DNA of 64,000 bases from Bacteroidales bacterium (lineage in GTDB: Bacteria; Bacteroidota; Bacteroidia; Bacteroidales; UBA932), in assembly GCA_017557535.1 (NCBI GenBank), contig JAFYYM010000074.1, positions 18,245-82,244 on the forward strand. The letters are read 5' to 3'. Within the stretch, counting starts at the first letter, position 1, and every line of letters starts with the position of its first letter. Of this stretch, positions 9,746 to 18,925 are shown one piece after another. Made by a program: the position numbers and the translations under genes. The notes beneath the pieces are model-generated. The model did no database searches and was not told the origin of the DNA. It was given only the letters and a program-made list of their open reading frames with translations.

Positions 9746-11251
9746 ATGAGAAGGTTTTCAATCGTTTTCGCCGCATGTGTCTTCGCGGTTTTACCTTGCC
9801 TGCTTTCAGCTCAGACCAAGGTCATGTCCCACAGGGGATATTATGCCCATCCAGGCTCGTTTGAGAACACGCTCACAAGTCTGCGGGGCGCCCAGGAACT
9901 GGGTGTCGAGGGAGTTGAACTGGATGTTCATCTGACTACGGAGGACTCCCTTGTGATCCTCCATGGACCGAAGATTCCCGGATCCAATTATCCGGATGTC
10001 CAGAAGCTGGATTTCAAGACCGTCCGCTCCTGTGTCCTTCCAAACGGAGACAAGGTCCCGACATTGAGGGAATACTTCACCCAGGCCAAGAAAACAACCG
10101 CGCTAATGTTGTTCCTGGAGCTGAAGGCTCACCCGACACCCGAAAGGGAAACGACTCTGGCTGAAAAAGTCGTGGCTCTTTGTGACGAGATGAACATGTA
10201 TGATCAGGTCACTTTCATATCGTTCAGTGAGCACCTCTGTGATGAGATCTTAAGACTACGTCCCGGTACCATGGTCATACCTATCTCCAGCGGCAAGGCG
10301 TTTACAACCGAGGAACTGATCAATAGGGGTTACGCTGGGGTATCCTATCATATGGGCGTGGTGATGAACAGGACCCATTTGCTTGACGAAGCCCATGAGG
10401 CGGGGCTCCAGACCGTTCTATGGCCGGTCAACAGCTATGATCTGGCCGATTTCGCGATGAGACATCATGTGGATTATGTGAGTTCGGATGAGCCGCAGGC
10501 TATGCTGAACCTGATGTCTGCCGTCAGGGAACTTCAGTGGAAGCAGACCAAGAAACTTATTGTCTTTGACCTGGATGGAACTCTGACTCAGCACAAGCAG
10601 CCCCTCTCGGACGCTAATCGGGCCGTACTGGACACCCTTCGCCAACGTTACGAGATCATCATGGCGGGAGGTGGTAACTGCAAGAGGATCTACAATCAGA
10701 TGGGAGAATATTCCATAACAATCCTCGGCAACTATGGGATGGAAGAAAGCCGGATTGTGGACGGTCAGTTCAAAATAGTGAGGGAGGAGACCAGCCCTGT
10801 AGACCGCAAGTTCTTCGAAAAGAAGACTGCGGAGTTGCGCAAGAAATACGGTTACACCGACTTTAAGGGCGACTCTAATGAATATCACCAATCCGGTATG
10901 GTCACCTTCGCTTTGTTGGGAACCAAGGCCGAATCGGCTGACAAACTGGTCTTCGACCCAGACAAGGTTCGCCGTAGGGAGATGTTCCCCGAGGTCAGTG
11001 AGATATTCAAGGATTACTCGGTGTTCATCGGGGGAACGACATCATTCGACATCACGCCGAAACAGTACAACAAATACGACGCTGTGATGCGCTACGCAGC
11101 GGAGAAGGGTTACGTGAAGGATCAGATACTTTTTGTGGGGGATGATTTCACTGATGGCGGGAACGACAGCCAGATCCGTCTCGGAGGGATGGACTACATA
11201 AAGATAGATGACTACACCCGCCTTCCCGAAAAACTCCATTTCCTGTTCTGA
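9746..11251 (+). CDS. Exported fusion: glycerophosphodiester phosphodiesterase plus PMM-like HAD phosphatase
   Basis: 501 residues. A signal peptide ends at LLSAQ (residue 23). Residues 24-255 are a GDPD TIM barrel (SHRG 28-31, VELDV 57-61, FLELK 123-127), although the usual His-Asp loop reads ILHGP. Residues 270-501 are a HAD domain of the IIB type: VFDLDGTLT (273-281), the cap motif GGTTSFDITPKQYNK, and GDDFTDGGND (465-474), closest in pattern to eukaryotic-type phosphomannomutases. The likely role is cleavage of a phosphodiester followed by phosphatase or mutase chemistry on the product, unusual because the HAD part would be periplasmic. It abuts the hydrolase gene upstream and the symporter downstream. 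Confidence 0.85.
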   Translation: MRRFSIVFAACVFAVLPCLLSAQTKVMSHRGYYAHPGSFENTLTSLRGAQELGVEGVELDVHLTTEDSLVILHGPKIPGSNYPDVQKLDFKTVRSCVLPNGDKVPTLREYFTQAKKTTALMLFLELKAHPTPERETTLAEKVVALCDEMNMYDQVTFISFSEHLCDEILRLRPGTMVIPISSGKAFTTEELINRGYAGVSYHMGVVMNRTHLLDEAHEAGLQTVLWPVNSYDLADFAMRHHVDYVSSDEPQAMLNLMSAVRELQWKQTKKLIVFDLDGTLTQHKQPLSDANRAVLDTLRQRYEIIMAGGGNCKRIYNQMGEYSITILGNYGMEESRIVDGQFKIVREETSPVDRKFFEKKTAELRKKYGYTDFKGDSNEYHQSGMVTFALLGTKAESADKLVFDPDKVRRREMFPEVSEIFKDYSVFIGGTTSFDITPKQYNKYDAVMRYAAEKGYVKDQILFVGDDFTDGGNDSQIRLGGMDYIKIDDYTRLPEKLHFLF

Positions 11252-11253
11252 TT

Positions 11254-12702
11254 ATGGAAATAAGCGCCCTTGACTATGTGGTTTTTGCCCTCTTCGTGGC
11301 CGGAGTCGTCATCTTCGGATGCAGCTTCTTCCGGAAGAGCAAGTCAGGGGCCTCCGCATTCACCAGGGCTGATGGAAGCATTCCAGCCTGGGTGGTCGGA
11401 ATGTCGATATTCGCCACATTCGTCAGTTCCATAAGTTTTCTCGGACTACCTGGGGGATCTTATTCCGGCAATTGGAACCAATTGATATTCAGCTTCACAA
11501 TCCCGATAGCAACCATTCTCGCCGCGAAAGTGTTCATCCCGCTTTACAGGGGAATCGGGAGTGTGTCCGCCTACCAATTCCTGGAAGACAGATACGGTTA
11601 TTGGGCAAGGTGTTATGTGGCCATCTGCTATCTGCTTACCCAGGTCTGCCGTGTCGGCTCCATCCTGCTTTTGCTGGCTATACCGATCAGCGCGATGTTC
11701 GGCTGGGACATCAGCGCGATCATCATCGCCACAGGACTTATCACCCTGTTTTTCTCAGTCCTTGGAGGAATATCAGCCGTGGTCTGGACTGATGCGGTTC
11801 AGGGTATTGTGTTGATAGTAGGAGCCTTGGCCTGTGCCGCTATCTTGACATTCGGGATGCCGGAAGGTCCTGGACAACTGTTCCGGATCGCGGCCGCTGA
11901 CCACAAATTCAGTCTCGGAAGCCTTTCCCTGACTCTCCGGGAACCGACAGTCTGGGTCATCCTTATCTACGGGATGTTCATTAATCTCCAGAACTACGGG
12001 ATAGACCAGAACTACATCCAGAGGTATATGACCGCCAGTTCGACGAGGGAGGCGGTGAAAGGCACTATTTTCGGGGGGCTGCTTTATATCCCGGTGTCGT
12101 TGGTCTTCGTGTATATCGGAACCGCCTTGTATTCCTACTACACCGCACAGCCAGAATTACTTCCGCCCGGGATTAGCGGCGATAAAGTGTTTCCTTATTT
12201 CATAGTCCACGGCCTTCCGACCGGCTTGACAGGATTGGTGATAGCCTCGCTCTTCTCTGCGGGAATCAGCACTGTCTCTACAAGCATAAACTCTTCGGCC
12301 ACAATTGTTTTCACTGATTTTTACTCCAAACTATCAAAGTCAGACCGTGGTGAAAAGGATAAACAGATGCGTGTCCTTTACCTTTCTTCCGCCGCCGTGG
12401 GAGCCATGGGAATCCTGATTGGTCTGGCGATGCAGAGAATCGACGGGGTGTTGGACGCTTGGTGGAAGCTTTCGTCAATATTCAGTGGAGGAATGCTGGG
12501 ACTCTTCCTGCTGGCCTTGGTCTGCAAGAATCCGGACCGTACCGCGGCGGTTATAGGCGTGATCCTTGGCCTTTTATTGATTGCCTGGATGAGTCTGCCT
12601 GTCTTCAAGAGTCCGATTCACACCTACTTGACAATCGTATTCGGCACCACGACTATATTCCTCGTCGGATTCCTTCTCACAAGTCTTAAGAAAGAAAAAT
12701 GA
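11254..12702 (+). CDS. Sodium:solute symporter (SSS family)
   Basis: 482 residues, almost entirely membrane-spanning, with about 13 helices. The N-terminal region (ALDYVVFALFVAGVVIFG, then SIPAWVVGMSIFATFVSSISFLG) and the later GLVIASLFSAGISTVSTSINS carry the SSS signature, including the Ser/Thr-rich stretch that lines the second sodium site in this fold. It imports a solute with Na+. Placement 2 bases after the GDPD-HAD gene and 1 base before a second GDPD suggests that it takes up the product of those exported enzymes (a sugar, polyol or glycerol derivative), but specificity cannot be told. Confidence 0.93.
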   Translation: MEISALDYVVFALFVAGVVIFGCSFFRKSKSGASAFTRADGSIPAWVVGMSIFATFVSSISFLGLPGGSYSGNWNQLIFSFTIPIATILAAKVFIPLYRGIGSVSAYQFLEDRYGYWARCYVAICYLLTQVCRVGSILLLLAIPISAMFGWDISAIIIATGLITLFFSVLGGISAVVWTDAVQGIVLIVGALACAAILTFGMPEGPGQLFRIAAADHKFSLGSLSLTLREPTVWVILIYGMFINLQNYGIDQNYIQRYMTASSTREAVKGTIFGGLLYIPVSLVFVYIGTALYSYYTAQPELLPPGISGDKVFPYFIVHGLPTGLTGLVIASLFSAGISTVSTSINSSATIVFTDFYSKLSKSDRGEKDKQMRVLYLSSAAVGAMGILIGLAMQRIDGVLDAWWKLSSIFSGGMLGLFLLALVCKNPDRTAAVIGVILGLLLIAWMSLPVFKSPIHTYLTIVFGTTTIFLVGFLLTSLKKEK

Positions 12703-12703
12703 T

Positions 12704-13801
12704 ATGATGAAGAAGTTTCTCACAATCTTAACGTTTGTCTTGACGGCCTTCTCTTGTGCCAGGACTGAAGCTCCTGATCTTCCAATATCGGTCGCCCACC
12801 GTGGCTGCTGGTTGAAGGATGGGGGAGAGTATTACATCAATGAGAACTGCCCCGCCGGAGTGAGGATGGCTGCTCAGTACGGTTATCCCGCTATTGAGTG
12901 CGATGTCAAGTATACCCTCGACAGCGTGATGGTGATAATGCATGACGGCACCATCAACCGCACAATGCGCAACGCCTCTGACTATTCAAAGATAGAGGAA
13001 TCCGTGAAGGTCGCAGAGCACACTTTCGAGGATCTGAGAACCAATTACGTTCTTGAATCCTCCGACCCATCCCTAAGGGTTCCGATTCCGACATTGAAGG
13101 AAGAGCTTGAGGCTTGCCGGGAATATGGAGTCATGCCCATGCTCCACAGTGCGGTGGTTGAGTCTTATAAGCTGGCGAGTGAGATTCTTGGAGATGGCTT
13201 TATCGCCTTTGACGCCTCTCAAGCCGCCGTGAGTCAGGCCCGCGACTATTCCTCTTGCCTTATTCTCCTTGATCCGGGCAAGGATGATGCCGCCACGACA
13301 ATTGAGCGCCTCAAATCGATGGGCGGAAAGTGCGGTATGAGCACAATGAAATACGACATGCTTGACGCTGAATATATTAAGGCCGTAAAGGATGCCGGTT
13401 TTGATGTGCAAGCCTCGATTTTCCCCGCTCCGCATGAGCAAAGGGCGGTGTCTGATGAGGTCACCATCCAACTATCGGATTTCTGGTGGCATCAGACCGA
13501 GGGAAGGAAGCCGGTAGCCTCCTTTAAGAGAAAATCCTTGAAACTCCCTGAGGGACAGTCTGTGAAGTGGAACCCTGATACACCGGAATTCGCCGCGGTG
13601 ACTCTTGTGGTTGATTTCACGGGTTCTCTTGAGATAATAATAAATGGAAGGACATATAATCTTACCCATGATGAGCCTTGTGATGCGGAGGTCATTGGAG
13701 CAAGGTTGTTCAAGGCCACTCCAGATGTGAGCGTGAAAGCTCTTTCCGATTCAAAGGTTAAATCCCTTAAAGTGGAACTGTACGACTGCGGGAAGGTTTG
13801 A
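12704..13801 (+). CDS. GDPD-family lipoprotein, possibly altered active site
   Basis: 365 residues. A lipobox places Cys18 (TAFSC), so it is membrane-anchored outside the cytoplasm. The GDPD motifs VAHRG, IECDV and IMHDGTINRT are present, but the strand that normally carries a third acidic metal ligand (LEIK type) reads MPMLHSAV here. The protein may therefore bind metal differently or have low activity. Residues about 270-365 form an extra C-terminal beta domain. It starts 1 base after the symporter stop and overlaps the next gene's leader, so it is translated in the same operon. It is distinct from the fused GDPD at 9746 and from the pair near 55-58 kb. Confidence 0.8.
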   Translation: MMKKFLTILTFVLTAFSCARTEAPDLPISVAHRGCWLKDGGEYYINENCPAGVRMAAQYGYPAIECDVKYTLDSVMVIMHDGTINRTMRNASDYSKIEESVKVAEHTFEDLRTNYVLESSDPSLRVPIPTLKEELEACREYGVMPMLHSAVVESYKLASEILGDGFIAFDASQAAVSQARDYSSCLILLDPGKDDAATTIERLKSMGGKCGMSTMKYDMLDAEYIKAVKDAGFDVQASIFPAPHEQRAVSDEVTIQLSDFWWHQTEGRKPVASFKRKSLKLPEGQSVKWNPDTPEFAAVTLVVDFTGSLEIIINGRTYNLTHDEPCDAEVIGARLFKATPDVSVKALSDSKVKSLKVELYDCGKV

Positions 13802-13806
13802 ATCCA

Positions 13807-14964
13807 ATGAGGAAAATAGCCGTCATATTGCTGTCCATATTGTTTTTAGCACCTTCCTTATCCGCTCAGGATGAAGGACTTCGCTTGCCGGATGGTATTG
13901 TGAAAAAGGTACTGGGCAGTTTGACCAGACCCAATCCGAAAGTGGACACGGCATATATCCTCAAATCTCCGTTACCTTGGTCCTTCACTTTGGACAATTC
14001 CCTGATCGCTACAGGCGCCAGCTTTCATAGTGATATTGACATAACTGAGTTCCAGCCCAATGACCTGACGTTCAAGGATGGAGTGACCACTCATGCGGTT
14101 TTTGAGAACAGCTTGCAGAGACACCTTCATACGAAAATGGGTCTTTCTGTCGGATATGGGAGTTTGAGGGTTTCCGGCGGTCTTGAGTTGGGGTCGAAAA
14201 ACCCGGGTAAGAACTCATTCATCTCTCTTTCCTTGAGGATGCCGACTTTCGGGGGCACCATACGGTACATCCGTCTGAAGGAGTATATGGACGGATCCCT
14301 ATCAGTTGAGGGCACGTCTCCCATAGCCTTCACATCTGAGTATCCCGGCACCATGCTTACCATCACCGGAGATGTGTACTACCTGTTTAATGGCCTTAGA
14401 TTCGACTACAATGCCACCCAGGGTTGTGTTGTCGACCAACGCCGCTCTGCAGGGTCTGTAATGACTTTGGCGAAGTACCTTCAGGGAGATCTGTCGATGG
14501 ACAAGAGGGATCGGTCCATGTTATCATTCACGAATGGGTTATTCCACTATTCCACCCAGCAGTTTTCGATTGGACTCGGGTATTCGTATAATTTTGTGCT
14601 GTTTCACCGCGATTCGGACGACAGCAGAAACTGGATTGGGTACCGTAATCTCACATTGAATATGACAGCCATACCTATGGCATCCCTATATAACCATATT
14701 TATTCGCTTGAGGAGATGGAGGATGGATCTGTCAATAAGACAAAGTTTGACGGAAGTATCGTACCTTCTTTCACGTTGCGTTCGGGGCTGAGTTTCTCGT
14801 GGGGAAGATATTCCATTGTAAGTACTGTTGTCTATAATCGGTTTGGATTCAATGGAATGCGAACCACAATCTGGACACCGAACCACAGGGTCAAGAATGA
14901 GTTTGACACGAAGGCGGACTTTGATGACCTCACCGCCAAGACAAGCCTGGTCGTGAGGTTTTGA
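13807..14964 (+). CDS. DUF4421-type outer-membrane beta-barrel protein
   Basis: 385 residues with a signal peptide ending SLSAQ. The rest is made of amphipathic beta strands (for example SVGYGSLRVSGGLELGS, FSIGLGYSYNFVLFHR) and ends in VVRF, a C-terminal Phe typical of barrel insertion. The pattern fits the Bacteroidota family DUF4421. I took ATG 13807; a TTG at 13798 in the same frame would start inside the previous gene. Function is unknown; being last in the hydrolase-GDPD-symporter run, it may be a porin or surface component of that system. Confidence 0.7.
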   Translation: MRKIAVILLSILFLAPSLSAQDEGLRLPDGIVKKVLGSLTRPNPKVDTAYILKSPLPWSFTLDNSLIATGASFHSDIDITEFQPNDLTFKDGVTTHAVFENSLQRHLHTKMGLSVGYGSLRVSGGLELGSKNPGKNSFISLSLRMPTFGGTIRYIRLKEYMDGSLSVEGTSPIAFTSEYPGTMLTITGDVYYLFNGLRFDYNATQGCVVDQRRSAGSVMTLAKYLQGDLSMDKRDRSMLSFTNGLFHYSTQQFSIGLGYSYNFVLFHRDSDDSRNWIGYRNLTLNMTAIPMASLYNHIYSLEEMEDGSVNKTKFDGSIVPSFTLRSGLSFSWGRYSIVSTVVYNRFGFNGMRTTIWTPNHRVKNEFDTKADFDDLTAKTSLVVRF

Positions 14965-15001
14965 GTGACATGAATATCAATAACTTATAACACTAAATAC
15001 A

Positions 15002-16312
15002 ATGACACGAAGAGAGTTTATGGAAAAGAGTGCCTTGCTTGGCGCTGGTCTGACGTTGAGTCCACTTATGGTCCGCATGGCCGCCAAGCCTGTGGGAGCC
15101 AATGACAAGATCCACCTTGGCTTGATAGGTTGCCGTGGTCAGGGATTCACCAATTTGCAGGCATTCCTCCGCAATCCGGAGGTCGACTGTATCGCCTTGT
15201 GCGATATCGACACCGGAGTGCTGGAGCAGAGAGCCGCGGATACTGAGAAAATCCAGGGCAAGAAGGTAAAGCACCTTTACAAGGACTGGAGGAAACTCAT
15301 TGACAACAAGAATGTGGATGTTGTCATTATCGGCACTCCGGACCATTGGCACTGTCTCCAGCTAGTGGCTGCCTGTGAGGCCGGGAAAGATGTTTATTGC
15401 GAGAAACCGCTTGGCAATAGCATTGAGGAATGTAATATTATGGTCCGGGCGGCTGAGAAATACAACCGGATCGTCCAGGTGGGGCAGTGGCAGCGTAGCG
15501 ATCCCCACTGGCAGGATGCGATGGATTTCGTCCATAGCGGCAAGTTGGGAAAGATACGTACGGTGCGGGTATTCTCGTATCAGGGCTGGTGCCCTTCAAT
15601 TCCGGTCAAGCCTGACCAGCCGGCTCCCGAAGGAGTGGATTATGACATGTGGCTTGGGCCGGCACCTCTGCGTCCCTTCAATCCCAATCGTTTCCACTTC
15701 ACTTTCAGGTGGTTCTGGGATTATGCGGGTGGACTTATGACTGACTGGGGAGTGCATCTCCTGGATTACGCCCTTTATGGAATGAATGTCACCGCCCCTG
15801 AGAGCATTATGGCTTCGGGAGGTAAGTTCGGTTATCCTGATGACGCCTGCGAGACTCCCGACCTTCTCCAGACGGTATATACTTTCAAGGATTTCACTGT
15901 CATGTGGGACCACGCCATCGGCATAGATGACGGCGCTTACGGCAGGAACCATGGTCTCGGTTTCGTAGGCGAGAACGGAACGTTGGTGATTGACCGCGGA
16001 GGATGGGAAGTAATTCCCGAAAAGGTGAACGGATCTGAGCGCATGGAAGCGGTCGCACTTCAGAAGAGTTATGGAGAGGGAGGCCTTAACCTTCACGTGA
16101 AGAACCATTTGGAATGCATCAAGAGCCGCAATCCCAATTGCAATGCGAGCATCCAGATTGGCGCCCACATCGCCAAGTTCGCACATCTGGGTAACATAGC
16201 ATATCGGACAGGCAAGAGGCTTTACTGGGACGGAAAGACATTCCACGATGCTGAGGCCGATACATATCTCTGCAAAACCTACCGCGCTCCCTGGGAGCTG
16301 CCCAAAGTATAG
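15002..16312 (+). CDS. Tat-exported Gfo/Idh/MocA family oxidoreductase
   Basis: 436 residues. The N-terminus has a Tat signal (RREFM then ALLGAGLTLSPL). The NAD(P)-binding fold starts at HLGLIGCRGQG and has the family motif CEKPLG near 137-142. The substrate domain follows with the conserved WFWDYAGGLMTDWGVHLLD stretch. Members oxidise sugars or inositols, or handle 3-keto sugars, with a tightly bound nicotinamide cofactor, which permits activity in the periplasm. It lies 37 bases after the DUF4421 gene and 20 before the metallophosphoesterase, probably in the same transcript. The exact substrate is unknown. Confidence 0.88.
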   Translation: MTRREFMEKSALLGAGLTLSPLMVRMAAKPVGANDKIHLGLIGCRGQGFTNLQAFLRNPEVDCIALCDIDTGVLEQRAADTEKIQGKKVKHLYKDWRKLIDNKNVDVVIIGTPDHWHCLQLVAACEAGKDVYCEKPLGNSIEECNIMVRAAEKYNRIVQVGQWQRSDPHWQDAMDFVHSGKLGKIRTVRVFSYQGWCPSIPVKPDQPAPEGVDYDMWLGPAPLRPFNPNRFHFTFRWFWDYAGGLMTDWGVHLLDYALYGMNVTAPESIMASGGKFGYPDDACETPDLLQTVYTFKDFTVMWDHAIGIDDGAYGRNHGLGFVGENGTLVIDRGGWEVIPEKVNGSERMEAVALQKSYGEGGLNLHVKNHLECIKSRNPNCNASIQIGAHIAKFAHLGNIAYRTGKRLYWDGKTFHDAEADTYLCKTYRAPWELPKV

Positions 16313-16332
16313 GGACTCTTGAGGCAATTAAC

Positions 16333-17778
16333 ATGTCGAGAATCAAAACACTCATAGTATTGTTCATCGGAATCATCCTGGTAGGTTGTTCATCCGATGA
16401 AAAGACTTCCGCATCGAAGGATATTACCCTGCGATTCAATGATCAAGGGACGTTCAAGATCTTGCAGCTGACAGACACCCACATTTGTTGGGAGAGACAG
16501 GAAGAATATTTCAAGGCCTTCCAGCAATTGTGCTACATGCTTGACACCGAGAAACCAGACCTTGTGGTGTTCACCGGAGATGTGGTGACAGGAATAGGCG
16601 CCGATTCCTCTTGGGTCAATTTCCTGAAACCTATGGATGAGAGGGAAGTACCTTTCGTCGTCACATTAGGCAATCATGACAGGGAGCAGGAGTTGACGGA
16701 GCGGGAGATCGCTGATGTCGTGATGTCGCATCCCATGAGCTTGAACACGGCCGAGTCAGGGTGGCTGGACGACATGGCCGTGGAAATCAAGTCCTCTTCA
16801 GGAGACGGTGTCGCCGCCCTGCTGTATTGCATGGATTCCGGTGATTACTCCATGAACGAGGCTGTAGACTCAGATTACGGATGGTTCAGGTGGGATCAGG
16901 TGGAATGGTACCGCAACACCAGTTTCGCCTATACCAACGCCCACGGGGGAGTGCCGTATCCGGCATATTCATTCTTCCATATTCCTCTTCTTGAATACGG
17001 AGAAACTATCAAGACAACCCCGGCCGTGTCAGGTGTCCGTGAGGAAAATGAATGCCCCGGTTACCTGAACACAGGACTGTTCTCCGCCTTCGTCGAGTGC
17101 GGTGACGTCCACGCCGTTTTCACCGGCCATGACCATGTCAATGATTATGTCGTGAGAAAGGATGATGTTTATCTGATATACGGAAGATTCTCCGGCCGGA
17201 ACACGACTTACAATAATCTGCCTTTCGGTGCCAGGATCATTGAGTTGACTGAAGGTGATTACGGTCTCCGCACATGGATCCGTGAGGAGGATGGGGGAGT
17301 CGTCCAAATGGACACGTTAAAAGTTGATTTGGATTACACCCTTCACAAGGCAGTTGACGCTAAGGGGAAGGTTCATGGATTGACCAGAACGGAATACGTC
17401 GGGGACTTCACAGTTGCCGAAGACATCCTATCCGGAACCAAAATGGCTTCCGAAGTCGTAAGTTCCCCATTCGTCGCACGCAAAAGGCACCCTTCATCAC
17501 ATGGTTACCAGCAGACCGGAAAACTATATGTTCCTGAGTCTGGAGTCTGGTTTTTGCACGTGACAAGTCGTGGAGAAGCCGCTATCCATGTTGATGACTG
17601 GACCATGAGAGGTGACGACCGCTTCCAGGGACGGGTCAATCTTGAGAAAGGCTTCCATGATTTCACCATGATAATGGCCGACAAGGAAGGCGGGCAGGAT
17701 AGGCTTAGAGTTCAATGGCGTCGTCTGGACCGCGCCAGGTACCAGGATATCCCTAACGGGTATTTCTACCTGGAATAA
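16333..17778 (+). CDS. Metallophosphoesterase lipoprotein with C-terminal PA14-like domain
   Basis: 481 residues. The lipobox ILVGC gives Cys19. The calcineurin-like fold shows its metal motifs in order: DTH (QLTDTHICW), GDVV, GNHD (TLGNHDRE) and GHDHVND. Residues about 370-481 form a beta module (KLYVPESGVWFLHVTSRGEA…IHVDD) that resembles PA14 carbohydrate-binding domains. It is likely an exported phosphatase or phosphodiesterase. Together with the two upstream GDPDs it supports processing of phosphorylated or phosphodiester-linked substrates. Its last 26 bases overlap the convergent nagA gene. Confidence 0.88.
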   Translation: MSRIKTLIVLFIGIILVGCSSDEKTSASKDITLRFNDQGTFKILQLTDTHICWERQEEYFKAFQQLCYMLDTEKPDLVVFTGDVVTGIGADSSWVNFLKPMDEREVPFVVTLGNHDREQELTEREIADVVMSHPMSLNTAESGWLDDMAVEIKSSSGDGVAALLYCMDSGDYSMNEAVDSDYGWFRWDQVEWYRNTSFAYTNAHGGVPYPAYSFFHIPLLEYGETIKTTPAVSGVREENECPGYLNTGLFSAFVECGDVHAVFTGHDHVNDYVVRKDDVYLIYGRFSGRNTTYNNLPFGARIIELTEGDYGLRTWIREEDGGVVQMDTLKVDLDYTLHKAVDAKGKVHGLTRTEYVGDFTVAEDILSGTKMASEVVSSPFVARKRHPSSHGYQQTGKLYVPESGVWFLHVTSRGEAAIHVDDWTMRGDDRFQGRVNLEKGFHDFTMIMADKEGGQDRLRVQWRRLDRARYQDIPNGYFYLE

Positions 17779-18913
17779 CCCTACCTTTCCGCATCACTAG
17801 CTTCACATGGATGTCGCTGTCGTAGATTACGATGTCGGCATCCTTTCCTTTCTCCAGAGTTCCTTTACGGTCTTGGACTCCAATGATTCTCGCTGGAGTC
17901 TCAGAGCTCATCCTTATCGCATCGGTGAAAGGAATCCCGGCGCTCACCATAGTCCTGATAAGGACATCCATGGTGGCCACGCTGCCGGCCAAAGCGGAAC
18001 GGTCTGACAGTTTGCAGACCCCGTCTTCCACGATGACACGCCCGTCGGAGATACCGCTCACGTCCCCTCCCGCGGAAGCCGCCAGAGCATCAGTGATTAG
18101 AGCTGTACTATCCGCTCCCTTTATCTGGTAGATCAACCGGAGGATCGCCGGAGGGACATGCTTGCCGTCAGCGATCACCTCGACTGTTATTCCCGGAATG
18201 AGATAGACGCTCTCAACCGTACCCTCGTGCTTGTATTCCCTGACATTATGTACGCTTGTCATCGCATTGTAGAAATGGGTGGCATGTGTGCAGCCGCATT
18301 CGTAGGCTTTGAGAACCTGGGAATACTCAGCTTCGGTATGAGCCAGTGAAGCCAGGACCGAATGCTCACGGAGACATTGGGCAAAAGCCTCAGCCCCGGG
18401 AAGCTCAGGAGCGAAATCCCACCGTTTGATGACTTGCGTGCTGTTCAGGATGGCCTTATAGTCCTCCTCGACTGGAGGGGTGACATATTCCGGAATGATC
18501 GCTCCGACCTTGCGAGGATTCAGGTACGGGCCTTCAAGATGAAGTCCGAGTAAAGGAGACTCCGACTCGGAAATCATTTTCTCGCAGGTCTTTACTGATC
18601 TCAGGATTGTCTCGGTAGGACAAGCCGGCAGGGTGGGAAGGAAGGATGTTGTGCCGTATCGGGCGTGTGAGTCCATCACAGCCCGGAAGGCATCCTCTGT
18701 CGCTTCAACAAACTCCCGTCCTCCGCCTCCGTGGATGTGGAGGTCAATTCCGCCGGGAACCACGTAGTGTCCCCTCGCATCATATACCGTCGCCTCCGGA
18801 ATCTCGACGGGAGAAGCGGTGATTTCCTCGATAACTCCGTCCCTGACAACGACGTTCCCGTTGATTGTCCCTGATGGAGTCAGGACTTTCCCTCCGACTA
18901 TTATAGTGAACAT
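17753..18913 (-). CDS. nagA: N-acetylglucosamine-6-phosphate deacetylase, copy 1
   Basis: 386 residues, cytoplasmic. The amidohydrolase metal motif HIH (H59, H61 in GGIDLHIHGGGG), the HLEGPYLNP segment near 130, THFYNAM and the Asp motif LITDALAAS are all present. NagA removes acetate from GlcNAc-6-P to give GlcN-6-P for NagB. It is the last gene of the 12-gene minus-strand operon, 12 bases after the GH16 gene. A second NagA is encoded at 25835-27016; the two differ enough (HIHGGGG versus HTHGAGG) to suggest different substrates, such as another N-acetylhexosamine phosphate. Confidence 0.92.
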   Translation of the reverse strand: MFTIIVGGKVLTPSGTINGNVVVRDGVIEEITASPVEIPEATVYDARGHYVVPGGIDLHIHGGGGREFVEATEDAFRAVMDSHARYGTTSFLPTLPACPTETILRSVKTCEKMISESESPLLGLHLEGPYLNPRKVGAIIPEYVTPPVEEDYKAILNSTQVIKRWDFAPELPGAEAFAQCLREHSVLASLAHTEAEYSQVLKAYECGCTHATHFYNAMTSVHNVREYKHEGTVESVYLIPGITVEVIADGKHVPPAILRLIYQIKGADSTALITDALAASAGGDVSGISDGRVIVEDGVCKLSDRSALAGSVATMDVLIRTMVSAGIPFTDAIRMSSETPARIIGVQDRKGTLEKGKDADIVIYDSDIHVKLVMRKGRVIPGRNTR

Positions 18914-18925
18914 TGTGCGAGGAAG

